The notes under the pieces were generated by a model that did not search any database, was not told the origin of the DNA, and was given only the letters and a program-made list of their open reading frames with translations. A stretch of DNA of 64,000 nt from G963677445 sp963678275 (GTDB lineage Bacteria > Bacteroidota > Ignavibacteria > Ignavibacteriales > Melioribacteraceae): NCBI GenBank assembly GCA_963678275.1, contig OY782765.1, positions 2,542,001 through 2,606,000 on the forward strand. Reading direction: 5' to 3'. Numbering within the stretch: the stretch's first letter is position 1; each line of letters opens with the position of its first letter. The translations under genes and the position numbers were made by a program. This document shows positions 27,560 through 35,863 of the stretch, in pieces.

Positions 27560-28105
27560 TTATTTTTCCAATTCCGCCTGGGCAAAATCAATTTCGACAG
27601 GCGTCTTGCGTCCAAATATGGACACCATTACTTTTATCTTCATCTTTTCTTCATATACTTCCTGCACAAAACCTGAAAAATTATTGAATGGGCCGTCAAT
27701 AATTTTAACATAATCGCCAGTGCGGAATATAGTATCGGTCCTCTCGGTTTCATTGCCCTTGGATATTCTTCCGACTATCCGGTTGACTTCATCGGGCTGC
27801 AGAGGATTGGGATGATTTTTGCTGCCTAAAAATCCCATCACCGAAGCTGTGTTCACTATAAAATCTTTAACCTTGTTGTCGAGGTCTGCGTTCAGGAGAA
27901 CATAGCCGGGGAAAAAGTTCTTTGTCTTTGTCCGCTTTTTACCATCCTTTACTTCAAATACTTTCTCCATGGGAACAAGAATTTCAAATATCCGCGCCTT
28001 CAGGGCGTCATTATCCCTGAGCTCGGCTTCAATCAGATTCTTGACCTTGTTCTCATGTCCGGAAAATACACGGACAACATACCATTTAGCGTTTTCTTCA
28101 GACAA
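27560..28105 (-). CDS. nusG: Transcription termination/antitermination factor NusG
   Basis: 181 residues: N-terminal NGN domain (KWYVVRVFSGHENKV, FFPGYVLL) and C-terminal KOW domain (GDYVKIIDGPFNNFSG). NusG links RNA polymerase to Rho or to S10 on the ribosome. The start is TTG at 28105, two bases after the secE stop, so the pair is coupled. Confidence 0.97.
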   Translation of the reverse strand: MSEENAKWYVVRVFSGHENKVKNLIEAELRDNDALKARIFEILVPMEKVFEVKDGKKRTKTKNFFPGYVLLNADLDNKVKDFIVNTASVMGFLGSKNHPNPLQPDEVNRIVGRISKGNETERTDTIFRTGDYVKIIDGPFNNFSGFVQEVYEEKMKIKVMVSIFGRKTPVEIDFAQAELEK

Positions 28106-28107
28106 AT

Positions 28108-28290
28108 CTAAAATATTCCCTTCAACAATTGTGAAATCATCATGTCAATACCATAAGTAAAAAGCGCCAGTATCAGACAGACGACAACCACAACAATGGT
28201 CGATTCTTTTAATTCTTCTTTTGAAGGCCAGGTAACCTTCTTCATTTCCTTAACGACATCATCAAAGAAATTAATTATTTTTTCTTTCAT
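28108..28290 (-). CDS. secE: Preprotein translocase subunit SecE
   Basis: 60 residues, the short one-helix form of SecE. The motif VKEMKKVTWPSKEELKEST is followed by one transmembrane segment (VVVVVCLILALFTYGIDMMI). It stabilises SecY. It lies between tRNA-Trp and nusG, the conserved arrangement. Confidence 0.97.
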   Translation of the reverse strand: MKEKIINFFDDVVKEMKKVTWPSKEELKESTIVVVVVCLILALFTYGIDMMISQLLKGIF

Positions 28291-28317
28291 ATTTTACACC
28301 GGGAAAATAAGTTCGAG

Positions 28318-28390
28318 CACGTCAGGAGGGATTCGAACCCCCAGCCTGCGGTTTTGGAGACCGCTGCTCTGCCAGTTGAGCTACTGACGT
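28318..28390 (-). tRNA. tRNA-Trp (anticodon CCA)
   Basis: A 73-nt cloverleaf on the minus strand with acceptor stem ACGTCAG/CTGACGT and discriminator G. The anticodon stem-loop is GCGGT-CTCCAAA-ACCGC, giving CCA. It starts two bases after the rpmG stop and lies just before secE, a conserved placement in many bacteria. Confidence 0.97.
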
Positions 28391-28392
28391 GT

Positions 28393-28560
28393 TTATTTAG
28401 TTTCCTTAAACATTACATGCTTTTTCGCGACCGGGTCATACTTCTTGTACTCGACTCTGCCAGGATGATTTCTTTTATTCTTCTTCGTCGTGTATCTGTA
28501 GCCTGTTCCGGCTGTGCTTTCCAATATTATCGTCTGTCGTATGTTTTTTGCTTTGGCCAT
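28393..28560 (-). CDS. rpmG: 50S ribosomal protein L33 (zinc-free form)
   Basis: 55 residues from ATG at 28560 (MAKAKNIRQTIILESTAGTG), ending in KKHVMFKETK. The cysteine pairs of zinc-binding L33 are absent; the segment TTKKNKRNHPGRVEYKKYDP matches the C-minus class. It lies between tRNA-Thr and tRNA-Trp, where rpmG is often found. Confidence 0.95.
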   Translation of the reverse strand: MAKAKNIRQTIILESTAGTGYRYTTKKNKRNHPGRVEYKKYDPVAKKHVMFKETK

Positions 28561-28634
28561 GTGTTCTCCAAATATCCTGGTAGTTATCTTTTGGCAAAAA
28601 AAAAGACATATATAAAAACATGTCCTGAATCTAG

Positions 28635-28707
28635 AGCTGACGACCGGATTTGAACCGGTGACCTCATCCTTACCAAGGATGTGCTCTACCGACTGAGCTA
28701 CGTCAGC
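28635..28707 (-). tRNA. tRNA-Thr (anticodon GGU)
   Basis: A 73-nt cloverleaf on the minus strand: acceptor GCTGACG/CGTCAGC, anticodon stem-loop CATCC-TTGGTAA-GGATG giving GGU, and T arm ACCGG-TTCAAAT-CCGGT. It is third in the tRNA run Tyr-Gly-Thr and precedes rpmG. Confidence 0.97.
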
Positions 28708-28728
28708 ATATCAACAACAATATGCCAG

Positions 28729-28802
28729 AGCGGGAGACGGGATTCGAACCCGCGACCAACAGCTTGGAAGGCTGTGACTCTAGCCAACTGAGTTACTCCC
28801 GC
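28729..28802 (-). tRNA. tRNA-Gly (anticodon UCC)
   Basis: A 74-nt cloverleaf on the minus strand: acceptor GCGGGAG/CTCCCGC, anticodon stem-loop ACAGC-CTTCCAA-GCTGT giving UCC, T arm GCGGG-TTCGAAT-CCCGT. It lies between tRNA-Tyr and tRNA-Thr. Confidence 0.97.
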
Positions 28803-28818
28803 AATACAGTAAGAGCTG

Positions 28819-28901
28819 TGGGCAGGGAGGGAATCGAACCCCCTAAGGCTTAGCCAACGGATTTACAGTCCGCCCCAACTCTCCTACTTTGGCGCCTGCC
28901 C
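28819..28901 (-). tRNA. tRNA-Tyr (anticodon GUA)
   Basis: An 83-nt class II tRNA on the minus strand with a long variable arm. The acceptor stem is GGGCAGG/CCTGCCC with discriminator A, and the anticodon loop CTGTAAA gives GUA. It is the first gene of the superoperon, about 30 bases after the promoter. Confidence 0.96.
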
Positions 28902-28933
28902 AGGTTACAAAATTATAATTGCAACGAACCACT

Positions 28934-28962
28934 AATATAGGGGTTAGTTTTTTGAAAATCAA
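28934..28962 (-). promoter_or_regulatory. Sigma70-like promoter of the tRNA/ribosomal superoperon
   Basis: On the minus strand TTGATT (28957-28962) is separated by 17 bases from TATATT (28934-28939). Predicted transcription starts near 28,927, about 25 bases before the mature 5' end of tRNA-Tyr. There is no other gene upstream for 1.8 kb, so this is the best candidate for the head promoter of the whole block. Confidence 0.65.
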
Positions 28963-29169
28963 GATAAGATAGCATTAATTTTTAAAATATTTTTACTTTT
29001 TTCTACTAAATGATTGTATGCAATGAACCGTTTTTTGTACTTTACCTCCTTAAGAGTAACGCCCCTGAATACTGCCTGTTTTTCAAATGGTCCCCGGTCT
29101 TAAGGCGCGCGGTTATTTTTAACTCAATTTTTTTAAAGAGTCTCGATCCTCAAAAATCATAATCATAGA

Positions 29170-29181
29170 CTGGCAAGCCAG
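29170..29181. repeat. Dispersed CTGGC-AA-GCCAG hairpin, copy A
   Basis: A perfect 5-bp palindrome with a two-base loop. The same or a near-identical sequence occurs at 45,371-45,383 and 59,264-59,275. In all three places it lies on the same side of, and within about 200 bp of, a CCATTTTGC...CTCCTTACGGAG element, so the two seem to belong to one composite repeat. Confidence 0.6.
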
Positions 29182-29188
29182 AGATAAT

Positions 29189-29216
29189 GACGAATTACGA
29201 ATGACGAATGACGAAT
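29189..29216. repeat. Heptamer array (GACGAAT)4
   Basis: Four consecutive 7-base units of GACGAAT, the second with one change. This is one of eight heptamer arrays in the window, all outside genes. Confidence 0.8.
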
Positions 29217-29343
29217 TGGCTTTCCCCAAGTGTTGCCAATTACTTGTCATTCCGGTTTTTTGCGTTCTTTGCAAAAAGACCAGCCAAAGGCGGGCAGGCC
29301 GGAATCTAATGCCGATTTTTACTGCCAATTAGTAATAATTTTG

Positions 29344-29380
29344 CCATTTTGCGTAGAATTTGACTCCTTACGGAGTAATC
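29344..29380. repeat. Dispersed CTCCTTACGGAG element, copy A
   Basis: The 37-bp segment runs from CCATTTTGCGTAGAATTT to CTCCTTACGGAGTAATC. Further copies lie at 45,442-45,478, 59,429-59,465 and 59,597-59,633, each in a gene-free gap. CTCC-TTAC-GGAG is a short hairpin. Confidence 0.75.
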
Positions 29381-30083
29381 ATAATCCCCACCCCTATGAC
29401 AAAATGAACAACCCCGGCGCCATCACCTATCCGGTCATCATACTCTTACTCTTACTCTGATTTTTTACGATCGATACCGAAAAATAATCAAGTAAGCAGA
29501 AATCCTTAAATCATGGTTCAGACAATGGCGGCTTGGCGTGAGGTTTTTGCCACGTTCAGTGGAACAAGTGGGACACGGGGGACTTTGGAATGCGGCAGTT
29601 TTTTCCGTGGAACCTGAATAACCTGGGGAAAAACAAAAAACGATAGAGATACCGATTCCTTATCCTGTTAATCCGGTTCTTCTTTGCGAGCTTTGCGTAT
29701 ACTTTTCCTTTCGCGGCCTTTGCGTGGAATTTACCCCAGGGAAACGAAAAAAAAGATTGCGAAATCAACAACGCTTTTAATCATGTAATCCTTAAATCCT
29801 TTAATCATGGTTCAGAAATTGGCGGGGTTGAATAATGCACAGATAGTCATTCGCCAACAACCGTGCTTTTGGCTAAAGCCCTTTGAATGTGGTCATCTTT
29901 ACCTGAGGTCTCCGGCCTAAAGGCGCGGAGTTATTCTTTTTGTGCTCTTTGTGCCTTCCCTGCGTCCCTTGTGGTTAAGTTTTCTGCATCCCGGCATTCG
30001 ATTTCGATTACGACTTCGATTTGGATTTCGACGGATAAAACATCATAATTCCGCCCCCGCAGGAAAAATGAACCACCCCGCCG

Positions 30084-30579
30084 CCGTCACCCAACCCGGC
30101 CATCTTACTTTTACCCGCCGAAGCCGCTTTTTGGCGCAGGAGGGCTTACTCTTACTCCTACTCTTAATCTGTTTTTTAATACCTATACCGAAAAATAAAA
30201 AGGCAATAAGGTTGATTTTTGAGGAGAGGGAATCCTCTGCTACTAAGGTTAAAAACAAAGAATAAGGTTTCATTACATTCCTTTCATTCCTAATTCCTAA
30301 TTCCTAATTCCTAATTCTTAATTCTCCTTCACCGTCACCCAACCCGGCCATCTTACTTTTACCCGCCGAAGCCGCTTTTTGGCGCAGGAGGGCTTACTCT
30401 TACTCCTACTCTTAATCTGTTTTTTAATACCTATACCGAAAAATAAAAAGGCAATAAGGTTGATTTTTGAGGAGAGGAAATCCTCTGCTACTAAGGTTAA
30501 AAACAAAGAATAAGGTTTCATTACATTCCTTTCATTCCTAATTCCTAATTCTTAATTCCTAATTCTTAATTCCTAATTC
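30084..30579. repeat. Tandem duplication of a 248-bp unit
   Basis: Unit 1 (30,084-30,331) and unit 2 (30,332-30,579) are collinear. Over the first 207 bp I see a single base difference (GGGAATCC against GGAAATCC). After that, unit 1 has five heptamers and unit 2 runs into fifteen. The near-identity points to a recent duplication. Short reading frames in it are repeated only because the DNA is repeated. Confidence 0.85.
30291..30325. repeat. Heptamer array (TAATTCC/TAATTCT)5
   Basis: Five exact 7-base units, three TAATTCC then two TAATTCT, at the end of the first 248-bp unit. Confidence 0.85.
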
Positions 30580-30643
30580 TTAATTCCTAATTCTTAATTC
30601 CTAATTCTTAATTCCTAATTCTTAATTCCTAATTCTTAATTCT
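30539..30643. repeat. Heptamer array (TAATTCC/TAATTCT)15
   Basis: Exactly 105 bp, fifteen 7-base units that mostly alternate TAATTCC and TAATTCT. It is the expanded version of the five-unit array at 30,291 and is likely length-variable between strains. Confidence 0.88.
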
Positions 30644-30812
30644 CCTCCGCCGTCACCATCCCCGGCCCATCATACTCTTACTCTTACTCTGATTTTTTAG
30701 CACCGATACCGAAAAATAATCAGGCAATCCTCTAATCCTTAAATCATGGTTCAGACAATGGCGGGGCCGGATAGTACACTGCCAGTATATATTGTTAAAA
30801 TTCTTTATAACC

Positions 30813-32009
30813 TTAGTCAATAACTCCGGGCATAAACAACTCATCATATTCAAGAAAATTCTTCCAGGGAATAATTTTTATCTCATTTGCCTCAAACTTC
30901 TCAATTCCGGTGTAAACCACTGCCTTTTTAAAATTACTCAGTCTTAAATCCCTGTTAAAAGAATTAATATTTTTAATGTATTCACTACTGTAAGTTTCTC
31001 CTCCCTTAATCTCAATCGCTATCAGATCGTTATGGCCTTTTTCGATAATACAATCAATTTCCCTTCCATTGCTTTCACGCAGAAAGAATAATGAGACCGG
31101 CGCCCCTGAATGGTGAAAAATTTTCAGAATTTCTGAAATCACCAGGTTTTCAAAGAGGGCCCCGAATAAATAATGGTTTCGCACATCCTCAGCTCTGTGT
31201 ATCCTTAGCAGGGAACACGCTATTCCTGTATCATAAAAATATAATTTGGGAGCTTTAATAATTCTTTTATTAAAATTCCGGTAATATGGCTGCAACAGGA
31301 ATATTACAAAACCTGCCTCAAGTATGGACAGCCATGATTTGACAGTATTCACCGATATCCCGGCGTCATTAGCCAGAGAAGTCAAATTAATAATTTGCCC
31401 TGTCCGCCCGGCGAGAAGTAAGAGAAAACGTGAGAAAGAGTCCAGGTTCGTAATGTTTTTTAACGATCTGACATCTCTTTCTATATAAGTTTGTATAAGT
31501 GAAGGATAAAAATCGACCGGGTCTGTTTCCTGATTATAAATACGCGGATAGAAACCTCGGAATATTTGGTGAATATAATCGGTTTCCTCATAATTCCCCG
31601 TTTCTAAAATATCGAAGGGGAATAATTGTTTTATATTTACTCGCCCGGCCAGCGATTGAGATATCTTCTCATTCAGCAGAAAACTTTGTGAACCAGAAAG
31701 GATATACTGACCGGCGGTTCCTCTTTCATCCGAAACCACCTGGATATGGCTGAATAATTCAGGGTATCCTTGCGCCTCGTCGAAAATAATTTTTTCGCCG
31801 GACGTTCGTAAAAATCCAAGCGGATCACCGGAAATTATATTCCTGTGATCTATTCTCTCAAGATTATAATATTGATATTCCGGGAAATAATTTCTTAATA
31901 GCGTGGTTTTCCCCGATTGTCTCGGACCCGTTAATGAAACAATTGGAAATTTCCCCAGCATCTGTCTGATTTTTGCGGCCAGCCTTCTATGTATGATTCG
32001 ATTACCCAT
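30813..32009 (-). CDS. AAA ATPase with DUF4143 (Archaea/bacterial NTPase family)
   Basis: About 398 residues from ATG at 32009; a TTG at 32021 would add four. The N-terminal AAA_14 domain has Walker A TGPRQSGKTT near residue 30 and Walker B KIIFDEAQ near 75. The C-terminal DUF4143 part contains FYDTGIACSLL and an IDCIIEKGHNDLIAIEIKGG segment like a PD-(D/E)xK nuclease core (D...E-x-K). The family's function is unknown; it is widespread and prone to transfer. It stands alone beside the repeat island. Confidence 0.9.
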   Translation of the reverse strand: MGNRIIHRRLAAKIRQMLGKFPIVSLTGPRQSGKTTLLRNYFPEYQYYNLERIDHRNIISGDPLGFLRTSGEKIIFDEAQGYPELFSHIQVVSDERGTAGQYILSGSQSFLLNEKISQSLAGRVNIKQLFPFDILETGNYEETDYIHQIFRGFYPRIYNQETDPVDFYPSLIQTYIERDVRSLKNITNLDSFSRFLLLLAGRTGQIINLTSLANDAGISVNTVKSWLSILEAGFVIFLLQPYYRNFNKRIIKAPKLYFYDTGIACSLLRIHRAEDVRNHYLFGALFENLVISEILKIFHHSGAPVSLFFLRESNGREIDCIIEKGHNDLIAIEIKGGETYSSEYIKNINSFNRDLRLSNFKKAVVYTGIEKFEANEIKIIPWKNFLEYDELFMPGVID

Positions 32010-32119
32010 ATTCTTATACAATTCCCGGGAAAGTTATGCATATTTGCAATGTCACTGCAAATCTGCATACTTTTTCCTCTAACTTCAACTTTATCCGGCA
32101 ACCGGTATATGTTAAAATC

Positions 32120-33658
32120 TCACCTCTTCCAAAGCTCCCGGTCCAGAGTTCTGTACTGAATAGCTTCGCTGATATGGTTGGGCTGGATTTTTTCCGAATT
32201 TTCCAGGTCGGCTATTGTGCGGCTTACTTTTAGTATCCTGTCATAAGCGCGCGCAGAAAGCCCCAGTTTTGTCATCGCCATTTTGAGCAGATCGGAACCC
32301 GCCTTATCAACCACGCAGAATGTCCTAACCTCACGCGAACCCATATCGGCGTTGGTCATAATATGCTCATATTTCCTGAATCTGCCATTCTGTATTTCAC
32401 GCGCGGCTACTACCCTTTTCCTAATATCCTCCGAACTTTCCCCCTTGCTTTCGGAGCTCAGTTCTTTATACTTTACGGCAGGGACTTCAATATGAATATC
32501 AATCCTGTCGAGCAGCGGCCCCGATATTTTTCCCATATAACGCTGAATGATCGGAGGTGTGCAGTTGCAGTCCCTTGAGGGATCGGTATAATACCCGCAC
32601 GGGCAGGGATTCATCGCGGCGGCGAGCATAAAATTAGCCGGGAACTGCAGCGACATTTTTGACCTGCTTATTGTAACGACATAATCCTCCATCGGCTGCC
32701 GCATAACTTCAAGCACATTTTTTTTGAATTCCGGTATTTCATCGAGGAAAAGTACACCATAATGAGCGAATGACACTTCGCCGGGACGTGGAAACGATCC
32801 CCCTCCGATAAGCGCCGCGTCCGATACCGTATGATGGGGACTTCGGAAAGGACGCTCTGTAATAAGGGGAGTATCGGGCGGAAGTATTCCCGCTATTGAA
32901 TGAATCTTGGTCGTTTCCAAAGCTTCATCAAAAGTTATCGGTGGTAATATGGAAGGGAGCCTTTTTGCCAGCATCGTTTTACCCGATCCGGGAGGACCTA
33001 TCATAAGAATATTATGCGCTCCGGCAGCGGCTATTTCAAGAGCCCGTTTTACATTTTCCTGCCCCTTCACATCACAAAAGTCAAGATTGTACCGGTTTAT
33101 CCGGCTGAATATTTCATCCCGGTTTGTTTTTAATGGTTTATATTCCTCACTGCCTCCAAGAAATTCGATCACCTCATTCAGATCATTTAATCCATAAACT
33201 TCAACTTCATCCACGATTGAAGCTTCACCGGCAGAGTCCTTAGGCAGCACAATTCTTTTAATCCCGTTTTTTCTCGCTTCAACAGCAATTGGAAGCGCGC
33301 CCCTCACCGGACGCAAAGAACCATCCAGCGAAAGCTCACCGAGCAAAAGGGTATCCTTAAATTTTGAATGGCTGACCATATCTTCAGCCGATAATATCCC
33401 CACCGCGATAGGCAGATCGAACGCGCTCCCCTCTTTCTTAATATCGGCGGGAGCAAGGTTAACAGTTATTTTCCTCGGTTTAATGTTGAATCCGCTGTTT
33501 TTTATAGCCGCGTTAACTCTCTCCCTGCTTTCCCTTACGGCATTATCAGGAAGCCCGACAATTGTAAACGCGGGCACATTTTTTTCTGAGTGGGTTTCAA
33601 CTTCTACAAGATAAGCATCGATTCCAAATGTGGCGCTTGATAAAACTTTGGATAACAT
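32120..33658 (-). CDS. comM: YifB/ComM family AAA+ protein (Mg-chelatase-like)
   Basis: 512 residues. The N-terminal domain with VPAFTIVGLPDNAVRESRERV is the ChlI-like Lon-type domain; the AAA+ core has Walker A GPPGSGKTM (221-229) and Walker B LFLDEIPE (303-310), followed by a cysteine cluster (CPCGYYTDPSRDCNC). ComM is a helicase that extends branch migration during natural transformation. The gene follows the T9SS protein by 18 bp and may share its message. The family is clear; a role in transformation here is inferred. Confidence 0.93.
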   Translation of the reverse strand: MLSKVLSSATFGIDAYLVEVETHSEKNVPAFTIVGLPDNAVRESRERVNAAIKNSGFNIKPRKITVNLAPADIKKEGSAFDLPIAVGILSAEDMVSHSKFKDTLLLGELSLDGSLRPVRGALPIAVEARKNGIKRIVLPKDSAGEASIVDEVEVYGLNDLNEVIEFLGGSEEYKPLKTNRDEIFSRINRYNLDFCDVKGQENVKRALEIAAAGAHNILMIGPPGSGKTMLAKRLPSILPPITFDEALETTKIHSIAGILPPDTPLITERPFRSPHHTVSDAALIGGGSFPRPGEVSFAHYGVLFLDEIPEFKKNVLEVMRQPMEDYVVTISRSKMSLQFPANFMLAAAMNPCPCGYYTDPSRDCNCTPPIIQRYMGKISGPLLDRIDIHIEVPAVKYKELSSESKGESSEDIRKRVVAAREIQNGRFRKYEHIMTNADMGSREVRTFCVVDKAGSDLLKMAMTKLGLSARAYDRILKVSRTIADLENSEKIQPNHISEAIQYRTLDRELWKR

Positions 33659-33676
33659 CTGCCCCCCGGGGAATAT

Positions 33677-35344
33677 TTATTTGGCCAGTATCATTTTCCT
33701 GGCAACTGAAGAACTTTCCGATTTAATTTCACAAAAATAGATGCCCGACGGAAGTCCCGCTCCGTTAAATGAAAATTCATGTATACCTTTCGGCAGCGCT
33801 CCCGAATGCAGCTCGGCAATCTCCTTGCCAACCACATCATAAACTTTTATCTCAACTTCAAGAGTTTCAAGCATCTCAACTGTAATGGTGGTGGTGGGAT
33901 TAAAAGGGTTGGGGTAATTCTGTTCCAGTTCAAAAGGTTCAATTTCTCCCTGTCCCACTTTTATCCGGTCCGAAAATATATAAGTGCTGTCTTTGTTAAT
34001 CTGTCTTATTCTGTAATAAACCATATCCTCTTCACTGTTTTTCATATCAGTGAAATAATAGGTTTCATCAGCTTCTTTATCGGCATAGGTACGGTAAATA
34101 GGTATAAAATCCCCCCCGTCGCGCGATTTTTCAAGAATAAATTCTTCCGCCTGGTCAGGATCCCTGTTTTTCCACTCAATTGAATAAATCCCCAGGTAGA
34201 CCGATATATTTAATTCGGGAGCCCTTGTAAAGAGGGGAGCGTCTGAAAGCCGGGTTTCATATTCGCTTAAAAGAGAAAGATTAACTTTCCCCGGAATAAA
34301 ATTTGACCTCAGGTTATGAGGGTTATCAAAGTTTTCATAAAAAAGAAGCCTGCTCGAATCGGCATTATAATGATTATAATGTTTATTCCTGAATGAGAGG
34401 GAAGGCGCGTTTCCATAATCCCATAACCTGAGCAGGTCAATCTCCAAACCTTTTTTCCCGGCGCCGGTTATCTTTATTTCTTTTCGGCCCGGTATAAGAA
34501 GCCCGGTTATTTCTTCTTCAAAAACCAGCCTGTCATTTATAAAAACTAAATTTTTTCTCTCATCCGGACTTAATAAAATTGAAAAATGCTGCCAGCTCGC
34601 GGGACTTATAAAAAAGTTATCCAGCCGACTGATATCACCAACCCCGCTAATTGAGATCATTCGGAAATCATTAAGTCCCAAACTGAGCAGAGTATCTCCA
34701 GTCTCACTTTGGTAACTAATAAAATTACCGGAAGAATCATAAAACTTGGCCCAGAACTCTATCAGCAGTGATTTTCCCAATATGCCGTCAGGGACCGAAA
34801 TAACCACCGATTCACTTTCTATCAGATTCAGGCAACTGCCTGCTGTTTCAACAGTTTTATAACCGGCGATAATTACAGGGTCAAATACTTTTTCACCGCT
34901 AAAGCTATCATAAGAGGTAAATATCCTCTCAGTTCCGTCACGGTTAAAAATTCTGACTCCGTAATTTAATTCGGCAATATCTCTTCCCCCGCATCTGTAA
35001 TCAGTGATAATCTGGAAAGGCGTCCGGGATTTAATCAGGCTGTCGGGAATGATATACACACTGGTTTTCCCGGTGTAATCATCTTCATTTGCGATTGATT
35101 TAATTTCACTGCTGTTGTATTTATCAAGAATTTTAACCGATTCTATATCTGTCATGTCGTCAGTAAGAAGAATAAGACGCATCCCCTCAATAGAAGGATC
35201 ATCAACACGTATTACTGTGCTGACCTGAAAATTGGTTCCGCAAGGGACATATTCAGGATACCCCTGCTTAAAAAAGAAGGGGATAGACTGCGAAAACATT
35301 AAAGAACTGCATAACAGTAATAAAATTAAGAGAATCTGCTTCAT
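33677..35344 (-). CDS. Secreted protein with T9SS sorting domain
   Basis: 555 residues. A signal peptide is clear (MKQILLILLLLCSSLMFSQS). The middle part, around residues 170-310, resembles a LamG/concanavalin-like beta sandwich (LLIEFWAKFYDSSGNF, FISPASWQHFSILLSP), but this is a tentative call. The last 75 residues are a type IX sorting domain with LEQNYPNPFNPTTTI and the end GIYFCEIKSESSSVARKM. It is probably exported to the cell surface; its ligand is unknown. Confidence 0.85.
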   Translation of the reverse strand: MKQILLILLLLCSSLMFSQSIPFFFKQGYPEYVPCGTNFQVSTVIRVDDPSIEGMRLILLTDDMTDIESVKILDKYNSSEIKSIANEDDYTGKTSVYIIPDSLIKSRTPFQIITDYRCGGRDIAELNYGVRIFNRDGTERIFTSYDSFSGEKVFDPVIIAGYKTVETAGSCLNLIESESVVISVPDGILGKSLLIEFWAKFYDSSGNFISYQSETGDTLLSLGLNDFRMISISGVGDISRLDNFFISPASWQHFSILLSPDERKNLVFINDRLVFEEEITGLLIPGRKEIKITGAGKKGLEIDLLRLWDYGNAPSLSFRNKHYNHYNADSSRLLFYENFDNPHNLRSNFIPGKVNLSLLSEYETRLSDAPLFTRAPELNISVYLGIYSIEWKNRDPDQAEEFILEKSRDGGDFIPIYRTYADKEADETYYFTDMKNSEEDMVYYRIRQINKDSTYIFSDRIKVGQGEIEPFELEQNYPNPFNPTTTITVEMLETLEVEIKVYDVVGKEIAELHSGALPKGIHEFSFNGAGLPSGIYFCEIKSESSSVARKMILAK

Positions 35345-35436
35345 TCTTTTCCCTGTGTCTGCCAGTGACAGAACAATTTACTTAAAGTTTTTTTAAAAAT
35401 CCAGTGTTCGAAATATTCATTAATGTCATCAGTCAT

Positions 35437-35853
35437 CTACAAGCTTTTAATGGCGTCCCTTCGATTAAGGTAAATATTACTACTTTCTTCGTTAACCTTA
35501 AAAACATTTTCGGGACAAACATTTATACAAGAGGCGCAAAATATACAACGAAGATAATTAATTTCAAAATTAACCTTTAACTTTTCCTCCTCCCTTTTAT
35601 GTCCGGCATGCTCTATATTCAGGGCAAGTGACGGACAAATTCTTTCGCAAAGTCCGCAGTAATTACATTGCCTCTGTTCAACTTTTCCATCTGTCTGAAC
35701 AGGCGAAGGTCTGTTTCTGATTGAAGAATAATCTGTTTTTTTTCCCTTTTCAAATAATCTGACCAGTACAAATATTATGTTCTGAACAAAACCGGCCAGG
35801 TATGACTGTTTTATTTTGTTTAACCTGTCTTTTTTCCTTCCGCCTGTTTTCAT
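35437..35853 (-). CDS. nuoI: NuoI-like 2x[4Fe-4S] ferredoxin subunit
   Basis: About 138 residues from ATG at 35853, which has GAGG eight bases upstream; an upstream TTG at 35874 lacks a ribosome site. Two ferredoxin motifs, CNYCGLCERICP and CIFCASCINVCP, hold two 4Fe-4S clusters (N6a/N6b in complex I). The N-terminal stretch is basic and partly hydrophobic. It lies 10 bp after the nuoH-like gene, so the complex I order G-H-I is kept. Confidence 0.85.
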   Translation of the reverse strand: MKTGGRKKDRLNKIKQSYLAGFVQNIIFVLVRLFEKGKKTDYSSIRNRPSPVQTDGKVEQRQCNYCGLCERICPSLALNIEHAGHKREEEKLKVNFEINYLRCIFCASCINVCPENVFKVNEESSNIYLNRRDAIKSL

Positions 35854-35863
35854 CAGATATTCC

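Larger units (their letters stand above)
28963..30812. other. Gene-free, repeat-rich intergenic island
   Basis: About 1.85 kb between the superoperon promoter and the ATPase gene has no ORF with a ribosome site or recognisable protein. It holds two heptamer arrays plus a shorter one, a near-identical 248-bp tandem duplication, two diverged cousins of that unit (29,421-29,530 and 30,650-30,764), a CTGGC-AA-GCCAG hairpin at 29,170, and a copy of the CTCCTTACGGAG element at 29,344. Text around 29,690-29,730 (CTTTGCGAGCTTTGCG) looks like the low-complexity repeats common in FCB genomes. Confidence 0.7.

Noticed and set aside
28908..28915. TAATTTTG, a match to the Bacteroidetes -7 box TAnnTTTG before tRNA-Tyr
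   Set aside because: No TTG lies 19-21 bases upstream, and it is almost at the tRNA 5' end. The sigma70-like pair just upstream is better placed.
30043..30521. Two near-identical small minus-strand reading frames (30,043-30,273 and 30,318-30,521), apparently paralogous proteins
   Set aside because: They are copies because the underlying 248-bp DNA is duplicated. They lack ribosome sites and run through repeat sequence, so they are not called as genes.
30539..30643. CRISPR-like array
   Set aside because: The units are 7 bases with no spacers of 30-40 bases and no cas genes are present; this is a simple tandem repeat.
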